From assembly GCA_026119935.1 (NCBI GenBank), contig JALRMH010000057.1, positions 124,001 through 188,000 on the forward strand: 64,000 nt of DNA. The letters are read 5' to 3'. The position numbers and the translations under genes were made by a program. Below, piece by piece: positions 55,677 through 64,000 of the stretch (position 1 is the first letter of the stretch; every line of letters starts with the position of its first letter). Origin of the DNA: Endothia cerciana. Lineage: Eukaryota; Ascomycota; Sordariomycetes; Diaporthales; Cryphonectriaceae. The notes below the pieces were generated by a model. The model did not search any database. It saw only the letters and a list, made by a program, of their open reading frames with translations, and was not told the DNA's origin.

Positions 55677-58600
55677 TCACAACATTGGTGCCAGGGCGAC
55701 GACGATCCAGTGGACTCTATAAATCCTCATGGTTAGCGTCTATTTTTCTAAGAGCCCTTTGGCAAGGTTCTCTCGTTTCATGTGGCTCACACTGCCTTCT
55801 CGTCCTTCAAAGGTGTCCAGTGCGTCATAAAAGCCTCGTCGCCTCGGAAGACGGCGGATCGTCTTGTCTGCAGGCGCAGCGCAGTGCTCACGGGCAACCC
55901 GGCTCGGAGAGCATTGCGAACCCGCATCTTATAATCAGACTGTTTCGCAATCATGTTCTGCCCAAGGAAACGGAAAACGTCGCTTCCCGCGACCATGGTG
56001 CTGGCCATGTTGGCCGGATTCAGCGCTTCCACGACGTCTTCCGAGTAGAATTCGATGACGAAAGTGTTTGCCCGGACAACGAGATACTAGGAACAAGTTA
56101 GATGTGTGCAATGCACGGGCGCTCCACAGCCTCTTGTTGGTTTACGCTCACCTTTGAGTACGCAGAGTGGAACTCGTTTATCTGGGAGCCCAGCTCTTGG
56201 CCCTCCATCCTCTCCAGTACTCCATTCTCCATTCCGGCGTCGCCAAAAGTAAATGGCATCTGGTCATCGTGCCGTACCCCGAGCGCCTGGAGCAGAGCCC
56301 GTCGCGGTGATGGTCTCAGACGCTGCCTGGTCGTGGACGGGGTCTTGAGAGTGGCATTTCCCTCAGTCCCATTCGTATCAGAAGTGGACAAGACCTTCAT
56401 AACGTCGACATTGCTATGGATCGTTGTCGAGAAATTCACCTGGCCGCCGATGAAAAAGTCGGTCTTGCCCCTAGAGTTGAAGAGTGGCGCTATAGAAGTG
56501 GCTTGATCAGACAATCGCCCTCCGTGTCTCAACCCAGATCTTCGCCATCACCTACCAACATAAAGAAGATTCCAGAAGGGATCCCCATTCATCTTGTAGT
56601 TTAGGAGAAGCTCGACACTCTCCTTCCGCTCATGAATGGCTTTCTTGAGGCGCTGGACGGGTTGGCGGTCTGTATAGGTGCCTTGAAGGAACCTGCAGTT
56701 CCTAGGGATAATCTCGGGGCGTGTGTACCCGGTTATCTTGACAAAGCCATCTGACGCGAAGACGATCGGATTGTCTGCGATGCTGAAATTTGTGCTCAGG
56801 TTAATCGCTCGTTCCTCCAGGTCCGATCCCATCCGAATTACTTACTTTGGATTGGTAAGACAGAAACAATCTCCTAGACCTTGATACTTGAGACGATCGC
56901 TCCCAAGGGCTCTGGTCGCGCTCAATGCCAGCTGGTGCCGGACGAAGCGAGGGTAGATGTCCTGGAAGACGAGCGTCTCAACCTGGTCTTGGAGGTCCGT
57001 GAACACGGTCTCCATGGATGGGAATGCCTGGTTGATGAGCGACTTCATCTCCTTGTGAGCCCGTTCGAGCAGACCTCCGTTCACATTAACCTGGCTATGT
57101 GACCCAGGGGATATGAAAGTCTTGTGTATTGACGCCATCTGACTGGCTAGGTTGTTTAGCGTTGTCTTATACTCGTCGACCTTGGTGAGGAACTGCACGT
57201 TCTCGGCACAAAGCCGTGTCTCGCTGAACTTGAGGAGTTGATGTGCCGTGGTGGGGTTATGTAGGATGACCTGAAAGATGTTGTTGCTAAAGAAGTCAGG
57301 CATGTTCGATAAGGATGCTGTGCTTGTTACCGTCCTGCCCGAAATAGATTTTCGGACCGAGATTTCGTCCTCGCTGTATGTTCTCCTCAGCGACATGTTC
57401 CAGGCGGACTCCTGCGCCGTCCCGGCCGAGGCACCTGCTGGGTAGCCGCTCATGCCATTGTCGATGCTTCGATAAGATTTCTGATATGCAGGTGCCTGGT
57501 GTTGAGGTCGATCCTCTACATGCAGAGCCATGATGGGCTTCGACTCCACATCTTGGTATGGCTGGACATGATTCTGCACCGGTGTTCTCAGGTCCTGGTG
57601 GTTCATTATCAGGGTTGTCGTTCTCGATTGCGCCATGCCAAGATGACTTTGTGGTCTGTCACTGATCAAGCTGCTCGCTCTTCCGTCCCTGTTCTTGGAA
57701 GACGACGAATTTCTCTGGAGGGGTACCTCGTAGATTGGATTCGTCCTGAACGCCGTTGCCAGTCTGGCCTCGTGGCTTTCATACTCAGGTTCTGAGTCCC
57801 CGTCAACATCGGCGTCTACTTCTCCGAAGTCGTCACACACAACCAGGCGATTCAGCCTCGCGCCTAGGATAGGCGGTGGAGTAGAAGATGTCTCTAATGG
57901 GCCGGGACGTCTAACGAGCATCTTCATTGACCTATTACCATCAACATCTGTTTCTTCCTCCTCCTCTTCCCCGTCCTCTAAAATGACACGGACTCTACCT
58001 CGACAGGGCTCTGTCACGTTGGGGCACGCAACACTAGAGGCAGCTCCGCCGTTGTTGCCATCTGGGTTATTCTCCGATCTTGAAGACTGCCTGGGCGGAA
58101 TTTCGACAGAACTATGTTCCCTGCCCACACCTGGCATTGGATGTCGAGAGGTTGTGTCAAGTACAGGAGCCCGCGTTGCGTGAGCGATTGAGTTCTTGGG
58201 GCCTCTCCCTGACGACTCGGTACCTAGCAATGATCTGGAAGCAGGCCCTGTGGTCATCTTGAAAGACACAGTTTCGTCGCCGTTGATTTTCTGTTCGGCG
58301 ACGCCGGAGTCGAACCTGGTAAGGAGGGTGGGCCTGCGTGGGGGAGAGAGGCCGCCGCTGCGGCCGGTAAAGCTAGCCTCGCTGGTTGTGCTGGTCATTG
58401 TGAGGCCCGAGTGAGGCGTGGCCGCTCGAGGTTCTGGGTCCAGGCCGTCTGGGTTGTCCCAGTCAGGCTCGGCGATGGATCTCTGGGCCTCATTGATCAC
58501 GTATTTGCTGACGTGGGGCAAGACCCGGTTAGGGAGCACGTCGAGATCGGTAGCTATGGCAGGTAGGATGTCCCCGCCTGGACGAGTAATCGATAACTAT

Positions 58601-58712
58601 GTACTCGCCCTGGCGTTTAAAAATGGTTGCTGGACTGCTTGGACGTTGTGATGTAAGCGTCTCCCGGACTCTATGCACTCCCGTGGATCCTAGCGTTCAC
58701 GGCCTGTGCCAT
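55677..58712 (-). CDS. RGS-LOV photoreceptor (BcLOV4-type): RGS domain, flavin LOV domain, C-terminal PAS-like domain
   Basis: Combines a regulator-of-G-protein-signalling domain with a blue-light LOV sensor; Botrytis BcLOV4 of this class binds membrane phospholipids in light. Disordered N-terminus with an acidic patch (DGEEEEEETDVDGN). RGS region from SNMPDFFSNNIFQVILHNPT through LLKFSETRLCAENVQFL to VFQDIYPRFVRHQL. LOV begins FCLTNP, joined by an intron to NIADNPIVFASDGFVKITGY; the flavin-binding Cys is in PRNCRFLQG (codon 56695-56697), then LNYKMNGDPFWNLLYVAPLF and FFIGGQVNFST with the signalling Gln. A PAS-like end (YLVVRANTFVIEFYSEDVVE) continues past an intron at 55790-55717 to VHWIVVALAPML. 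The 5' end is not certain: coding is clear from 58596 (LSITRPGGDILPAI); ATG 58712 (MAQA) via a GTGAAC donor is my candidate start. At least four more introns. Confidence 0.88.
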
Positions 58713-61287
58713 TACGAAGTCACTGTCACCCCCCTTGATAGGTAAAGGTTTGCGCCTTGGAAACTTCCATCCTTGCTGTACTCCACCAGCGAACCCTGGC
58801 ATTCTCGCTCGGAGTCTGCGTGCGATTTGTCGGAGGAGCGGACCCGACGAGCAGTGAGACTTTCATGGATGCATCGCCTGACGCTCCGATTGGTCTGGAG
58901 GGTGATCCGAGATTGCAAGGCCCCCGCAATCTTCATCTCTGGATCTGAGATCAATCAGGGTGCGGGTACCGGTGCGAGTTCCGAAAACATTCCTCGGCCT
59001 AAAGTTTCTCATCACCTGTGTTCGCATGTCCTAGGGCGATCCTCTTGCAAGGTCAAGGGCACTGCAAGGTCAAGCAGGTCTCCGTGAAGATGGCCTGAGG
59101 TTCTGCCCGGTAATAACCACAAGCTCTGTCTGTGTCTTCGCAGCGATTCGACCGCCCTCATTGGGACCGGGTTGACTGACGCGTGTTGATTGGCCGTCAA
59201 GTTTACAGTCAAGAGACCCACAAAATATGCATCCAGAGCACTATCTAAGTGGAGGCTACGGGCCGGTACAGCGATGTCTCTAGCTTGCCGCGCAACCCAT
59301 GTCCAGACACCAGGCAAATCGAGATGACTGGGTAAGAATACAACCACAGCTGAGAGCCGATCGGCACGCATCCGGTATGGGGGCGTTGTCTCATGCTGTA
59401 ATGACTGTGTAAGTACTACGCAAGTGCTGGACAGTACGGACCTGCATCGTTTTCGCAGACTTAGTGCTCCTGTCCTAATCTACCTTTGAAGAGTTTGTTA
59501 GGCTGGGCGAGGCTGGCGAAGAGGATTCCAATAGGGGCAGTCTTATCGCTGCTGCTTGCCGTGAGATTACAAGGGCATCCTGTCCTGACAGACGGGGGTT
59601 GAACTTTGCGTATTTGCGTTCCTGCGTTCGCAAGACCTGCGTGATATTACTATGGTATATTGATATTTTGTGGCGGGAGACCCCGGGAATTCCGGGAGGT
59701 GAGCAAGGAGGCAAGTAAGTGTCATCGCGCAAAGACTCAGACTCGAAGCGTGGCCACTGGTGCTGTACCACACCAATTTCGGGCTTCGTCCCCAAAGGAT
59801 GGTATATTTGCGATGTGACAGACCCTATGCCGGAATGTATTGCAGTGTGAGATGCGTGTTGAAGAAACGTATGCAACCTGATGACCTGATGTACGTGGAG
59901 TTTTTGATCGTCGTCAGGTTCCATCCGAGGTTTCTTTGAAATTCCACAGACTTGTCAGTGCGCATTTCGTACTGGGCTTGACCCGGAAACTGTTTCAAGG
60001 CCCAGGGGCTGAATCGATCTGGGTGTCTGGGTGTCTGGGTCTGGATCACGGGTCACACATTATATCAGTGCAACCACTCCAGGAACAGGATCGAAGATGC
60101 AACCAATTCCGAATCAGACGATTTGTCTGACTAGGTCATGGAAGGTCAAGGGTGGACACGGACACAGTGGTACTGCACCCTGTTCTTGGAGGTATAGCGA
60201 CTTTAATCCCCGGCGTGGTGGGTTAGGCTAAGCAAGGCCTCGTCGGAAAGAGCACAAATTCGGAATCTAGGGCTGCATAAGAGAACCACAGCCCTATAGA
60301 AGCGGCACCTAGATTGATTATGGAATGTCATAGTTGGCACATTGGAAATGCAGTCAAAACCCGTGCGGATTTTTCCGACTGTGGCAAAGGCAAAGGATGA
60401 GGTAGAACACGACGAAAGTATCCCTTTTGGCAATGTATGATAACATGTTGAGTCGATGTCATGAAACGGGGCAAAGTGCATACTACAGACCGAAGTCTTT
60501 CTTGCACATGCTCCGGTGGCCCCAAGTCTCAAGGAGTATGTCCACTACTCTCTCCGTTTTCCCAGTTCTGCCCTTTCCGCTTGACGCCTGGAATGGATTC
60601 TGCGAGAGTTACCACGGACATGGTCAGACTGGCTGAAGAGGCGGACGCCTCGGCTGGTCTCGTCGTGCACAAACCCCCTCTAGGACATATGTGTGGCCCT
60701 GCAGCTCTCATCACTACACACCAGCCACTTGATCATTGGATATATGAAGCACTGCCAACAGGAGTTTTGGTGTATCGAGATCTGATGTCAAGGCCGCCAA
60801 CTAGGCCTCAGGAGAGAGACCAGATTGCCCGCAATACGTCAAATACCACGCGAGAGGCAAGACGCAACGTGCCAAGAGTGTTCATGGCTCCGAGTACGAA
60901 GAGATGGGTGTTATGTCAACGCAATGGATCTGGTAACGGGCCACTGATTTGCTGACGTCGCATGCACGTCTTGAGAATGGAAAGGTAGGTGCATGGCTAA
61001 TTTGCTACGGGTTCCCTAGTTTGGCTATATTGGACTTGTGATGACCTGCCGACACGCAAACCAAAACACGGTCCGATCAGCAGCAACATTGTAAGTAGCA
61101 TATCCATGACGTAACTGTATAGGGCTGATTATACTGGCGGATGAAGCACAGCAGCCCCTGGACGCTTAATGACGCTAGCCTTAACCATCACCAGCAACGT
61201 AATACATCTGCTCCTCAATGAAGCTTGCTGGCCAGGATAGCAAAAAGGGTCCAAGAACGAGGGCATCGCAAACTCCAGATAGCCATC
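58713..61287. other. Spacer between RGS-LOV and the cupin gene
   Basis: About 2.6 kb between divergent genes. ATG frames at 59475-59924 (-, 149 codons) and 60461-60955 (+, 164 codons) lack domain features, signal peptides or matching flanking exons. It should hold the RGS-LOV promoter. No repeat or RNA gene recognised. Confidence 0.4.
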
Positions 61288-61872
61288 ATGTCTCCCAACC
61301 TTGTTGTCACCTCGCTTTCGACGCTTCGCGTGAGCAAGCACTACATACCAGCTCACGGTCGTCTGCCCAACAGCAGCATCCACAACAGACCGCTCCTGGT
61401 CTATTATTGTGCCCTTCAAGGCGACAAAGACAGCATCAACGGCAGTAGCAGATATGAACTCTCTGCGTCTGCTGTGGAGGCCCATCTGACATCTGTAGGA
61501 GTTGTCACGCCTCAGTGGCGATACTCCATGTACCCTACTACACACTTCCACAGCACAGCCCATGAGGTTCTCTGCGTCACCTCTGGGCGGGCAAGACTAT
61601 GCTTCGGCGGGGAAGGTAACCCAGACCGGGTGGAGCTCACTGTCCAGGCTGGGGACGTCATGGTCTTGCCTGCAGGTATAGCACATCGCCTGCTTGAGGA
61701 CATGAGTGAAAATCACAGCTTCGGCATGGTGGGGAGTTATCCGAAGGGGTTCGATTGGGATATGTGTTATGGCAGGGCTGGCGAGGAAGAAAAGGTCAAC
61801 AACATCGGACGGCTGTCGTGGTTTCAAAGAGACCCCATATTCGGCGATCATGGCCCGGTTCTGGATGTCTGA
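61288..61872 (+). CDS. Cupin-domain protein
   Basis: A single-domain cupin of 194 residues (YjlB-like type), substrate unknown. The ATG at 61288 (MSPNLVVTSLSTLRVSKHYI) follows CATC; the frame stays open upstream but without conserved sequence. Both cupin motifs are complete: motif 1 HFHSTAHEVLCVTSG (His86, His88, Glu93, Gly100) and motif 2 GDVMVLPAGIAHRLL (Gly122, Pro128, Gly130, His133), giving the usual metal ligands. It ends GFDWDMCYGRAGEEEKV and WFQRDPIFGDHGPVLDV, the aspartate/proline-rich end seen in this small fungal-bacterial group. No introns, no signal peptide: a cytosolic protein is likely. It stands alone, with no metabolic partner nearby. Confidence 0.88.
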   Translation: MSPNLVVTSLSTLRVSKHYIPAHGRLPNSSIHNRPLLVYYCALQGDKDSINGSSRYELSASAVEAHLTSVGVVTPQWRYSMYPTTHFHSTAHEVLCVTSGRARLCFGGEGNPDRVELTVQAGDVMVLPAGIAHRLLEDMSENHSFGMVGSYPKGFDWDMCYGRAGEEEKVNNIGRLSWFQRDPIFGDHGPVLDV

Positions 61873-62352
61873 AGCGTGGCTGAAAGAAGCGATCAAAGAT
61901 CAATACTTGCGTTGGTTCTCGATCTGGTGACTCAAAAGCGGCAGGGCTTAGGACACTCCTGAGATGCTCGGTCAGATGCCATGACACGGCTATGGTGGAT
62001 CAAAGAGTGTTAGAAGAAGTTGATTTGCTCTGGCCCTAATTCCTAGGTCGGCCGGGCATACTGCCTCGGACGGCTCCCTGGGACCGAGCTTCGCAGCTGA
62101 CCCCGGCCTGGGCTAGCCTACGAGAGTGCAAGAAAAAGAAATGCAAAAGAAAGAACGACCCAGATGCGTACAAGTACTCCGATAATGCTCAGTCCGCTGT
62201 CTTCCCAAGTCTATGCCTTGCGATCTTGCATCCAACTACCCGCCGCAACGGATCTCCAAAGGTCGCCGTGGCCCGTCTTCAACGTATCGGATAGGCAGAT
62301 ACTATGATCAAACGCCTTGTCACTAGTGCCTCCATTGGTCATGTCGTCCAGC
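61873..62352. other. Convergent spacer
   Basis: Between the cupin stop (+) and the end of the acidic hypothetical gene (-). Nothing recognised. Confidence 0.4.
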
Positions 62353-63855
62353 TCAATATGATCTCTGGCCCGGCGCGGGTTCAGCACCACTTCCGCAGTC
62401 ATGTGACAAGTCCTCTAGCGTCAGAGTCATGCGCAAATTTGAGTGTCTCCGTTCGCATCCAGCGATCCCACATGGGCAGTTTCGAGGCGCCGTCCACTCC
62501 CGGTTCCACGGGCACTCAAAAGCCGCACTAGGCCCCTCACCGCTCCCAGTGTCGCCACAGGAGCACCTCGGGCGCGAATGATGTCCCGGCGCGACGTCCT
62601 TGCAGTCTGCAGGCGGCACTGAAGATCTAATGATGTTGTAGACGGTGTGCCGACTCTCTTTATGAGCCTGCTCTTCTGCCTTACGTACCTCGACAGACCG
62701 AAGTCGTCGGTGGTTGGCGGCTTCATCAGACCTCGCGTAACGGGCAGCCTGAATCCTCTTCATACTGACAACCATCGCGTCATATAGGTCGTTCCAGTGC
62801 CTGTCCAACAAGAGTTGAACGACTCTATTCCAATCCTTCTCCATGGGCGGTGCATGACCACCACACAGGCTCGAGACAGCTGACATGGGTGATTGGGTGT
62901 ATGGTGTGGTTGTGATCTTGCCGCCGTCGCCTCTGGCTGAATGAGATGGGTCTGGGCTTGAACAACATAGAAACTCATCATCGTCACCAGTATCGTTGAG
63001 CTCTCCGTCATTTACCCCATCAGAAGTCTGTGTACCGGGTGTTGTGTGAATCTCGCCACCTTCTGGATCACAGCTATCGGGGCCAGAATCTAGTGTCGTG
63101 CCGCGCACGCCACAGTCGATGCCCTCTTTTTTCTTCTGACGTTTGGTGTTGTGGTCCGTGTCCTCGGCCTGGGTTGCTGTCTCGACAAGACCGGTGATAT
63201 CGCAGTCGCACGCATCCTCGGAGCGATAGTCGTCTGAGCTCGGCTCATAATCGAGAATCGATACGCGTTCGTCGTCGTCCTGGTCGTCGTAATCGCCGTA
63301 GTCATCCCAAATTGCAGATTCTTCCTCCGAAGTCCAGCCACCTTCGTGGCTCTCTACATCTCTCTCAAGCTCAAATTCTGAGCCGTCTGCTTTGCTTTCA
63401 GGACACCAAGACTGGGTTGCTTCCTCATCCTGCAGTGTACTGTCCCACAATGTTGCACTCTGATGCTTAGAGTCTTCAGCCACCTCAAGCTGGTACTGCT
63501 GCCTCCTTTTCTCCATCTCCTTGTCCCTTGCCATCTCTTTCCGCTCGAAGTCTGCTTGCAGTTGAGCTTGTCTGTAGATCTCTTCAGCGTGGTCTTCTCT
63601 GAACCTGTCAAGGACCTTGTCGATCTTGGATTGTCGAAGGGCCGACCGGCATTTTCTTGCGGAGCTCAGCATGGCCTTACGGGCTGTGATGGAATGCTTC
63701 GAGGCTACACCTGGTGTAGAAGTGACTGACGGAGGAGTGCCTGTGATGGTCTGTAACTGAGCATGTGAAAGCCGGTCCTTGCTGGGATTCTCCTCGTTGG
63801 GATGCCTGGCGGTTGTCACCCCAGATTTGGTGGACGGAGCCTCCATCTCGATCAT
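62353..63855 (-). CDS. Hypothetical acidic protein with coiled-coil-like segment and C-terminal Cys cluster
   Basis: I do not recognise a family. From ATG 63855 the frame is open for 500 residues. Residues about 70-135 are charged and probably helical (DRFREDHAEEIYRQAQLQAD, KEMARDKEMEKRRQQYQLEV). A long acidic, disordered part follows (SAIWDDYGDYDDQDDDERV, DYEPSSDDYRSEDACDCD). A second charged helix region is DWNRVVQLLLDRHWNDLYDA to EVRKAEEQAHKES. The last 70 residues have many Cys and His: PRCSCGDTG, FECPWNREW, RNCPCGIAGCERRHSN; this may bind zinc. The frame is open upstream to the window edge region (about 63987) without ATG, so a first exon may lie beyond. Length and consistent composition support a real gene; nuclear or chromatin function would be a guess. 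Confidence 0.6.
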   Translation of the reverse strand: MIEMEAPSTKSGVTTARHPNEENPSKDRLSHAQLQTITGTPPSVTSTPGVASKHSITARKAMLSSARKCRSALRQSKIDKVLDRFREDHAEEIYRQAQLQADFERKEMARDKEMEKRRQQYQLEVAEDSKHQSATLWDSTLQDEEATQSWCPESKADGSEFELERDVESHEGGWTSEEESAIWDDYGDYDDQDDDERVSILDYEPSSDDYRSEDACDCDITGLVETATQAEDTDHNTKRQKKKEGIDCGVRGTTLDSGPDSCDPEGGEIHTTPGTQTSDGVNDGELNDTGDDDEFLCCSSPDPSHSARGDGGKITTTPYTQSPMSAVSSLCGGHAPPMEKDWNRVVQLLLDRHWNDLYDAMVVSMKRIQAARYARSDEAANHRRLRSVEVRKAEEQAHKESRHTVYNIIRSSVPPADCKDVAPGHHSRPRCSCGDTGSGEGPSAAFECPWNREWTAPRNCPCGIAGCERRHSNLRMTLTLEDLSHDCGSGAEPAPGQRSY

Positions 63856-64000
63856 ACCGATATTGAAAGCAATGAACGGGTAAGGGCTGGCAGGGTAGAT
63901 TGCTGGAGCTGCTGTTATATCGCTCGGAGTTGAGTACGGGCGAACACGACGGTGAATCTTGATGACAGCAGAAGAAGATATCAACAAGCCACACCTGGTA

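Noticed and set aside
59475..60955. ATG frames of 149 (-) and 164 (+) codons in the spacer before the cupin gene
   Set aside because: No recognisable features, no matching neighbouring exons; chance length is plausible.

Overview
The window looks like nuclear DNA of a filamentous ascomycete (Pezizomycotina, most likely a Sordariomycete). Genes are split by short introns (about 55-520 bases) with GTRNGY-type donors and YAG acceptors. Codons are GC-rich at third positions, spacers are long and rich in microsatellites, and the gene set is fungal: INO80, Rvs161, GH72 Gel, Pos5-type NAD kinase, Ytp1, Arb1, Alb1, and an RGS-LOV photoreceptor. I could not name a species. I recognised no tRNA, rRNA, CRISPR or intact transposon.

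Layout. 0.6-2.2 kb (+) SAT4/Pth11-type membrane protein. 3.5-4.7 kb (-) RVS161. 5.4-6.3 kb (+) peptidyl-tRNA hydrolase. 7.0-8.3 kb (-) WSC-domain membrane protein. 8.8-10.5 kb (-) choline/GABA-type permease. 11.6-13.5 kb (-) DUF89/ARMT1 phosphatase family. 13.9-15.3 kb (-) GH64 beta-1,3-glucanase. 16.2-16.8 kb (+) promethin/LDO-like protein. 17.9-19.6 kb (-) GH72 beta-1,3-glucanosyltransferase. 19.6-25.6 kb gene-poor, simple-repeat-rich spacer. 25.7-27.7 kb (+) YTP1. 28.6-29.0 kb (+) ALB1. 30.0-30.4 kb (+) small DUF1772-like protein. 31.1-37.2 kb (-) INO80. 39.6-41.6 kb (-) ARB1. 41.6-47.5 kb gene-poor and more A/T-rich. 47.5-49.0 kb (+) secreted Ser/Thr-rich protein. 49.9-51.3 kb (-) mitochondrial NAD(H) kinase. 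52.9-54.5 kb (+) lysophospholipid acyltransferase. 55.7-58.7 kb (-) RGS-LOV photoreceptor. 61.3-61.9 kb (+) cupin. 62.4-63.9 kb (-) unrecognised acidic protein.

There are no operons or obvious biosynthetic cluster. Functional themes are scattered: cell wall (WSC, GH64, GH72), membrane lipid and lipid droplets (acyltransferase, promethin), ribosome biogenesis (ARB1, ALB1) and chromatin (INO80).

The most notable items are: the RGS-LOV gene with an intact flavin-binding cysteine motif; three genes whose conserved reading frame is broken at sites that look like short tandem duplications (1, 2 and 4 bases), each of which an intron call could also hide; many long poly-G/poly-C tracts, one of 28 bases beside the RVS161 start; and two approximately 6-kb gene-poor stretches.
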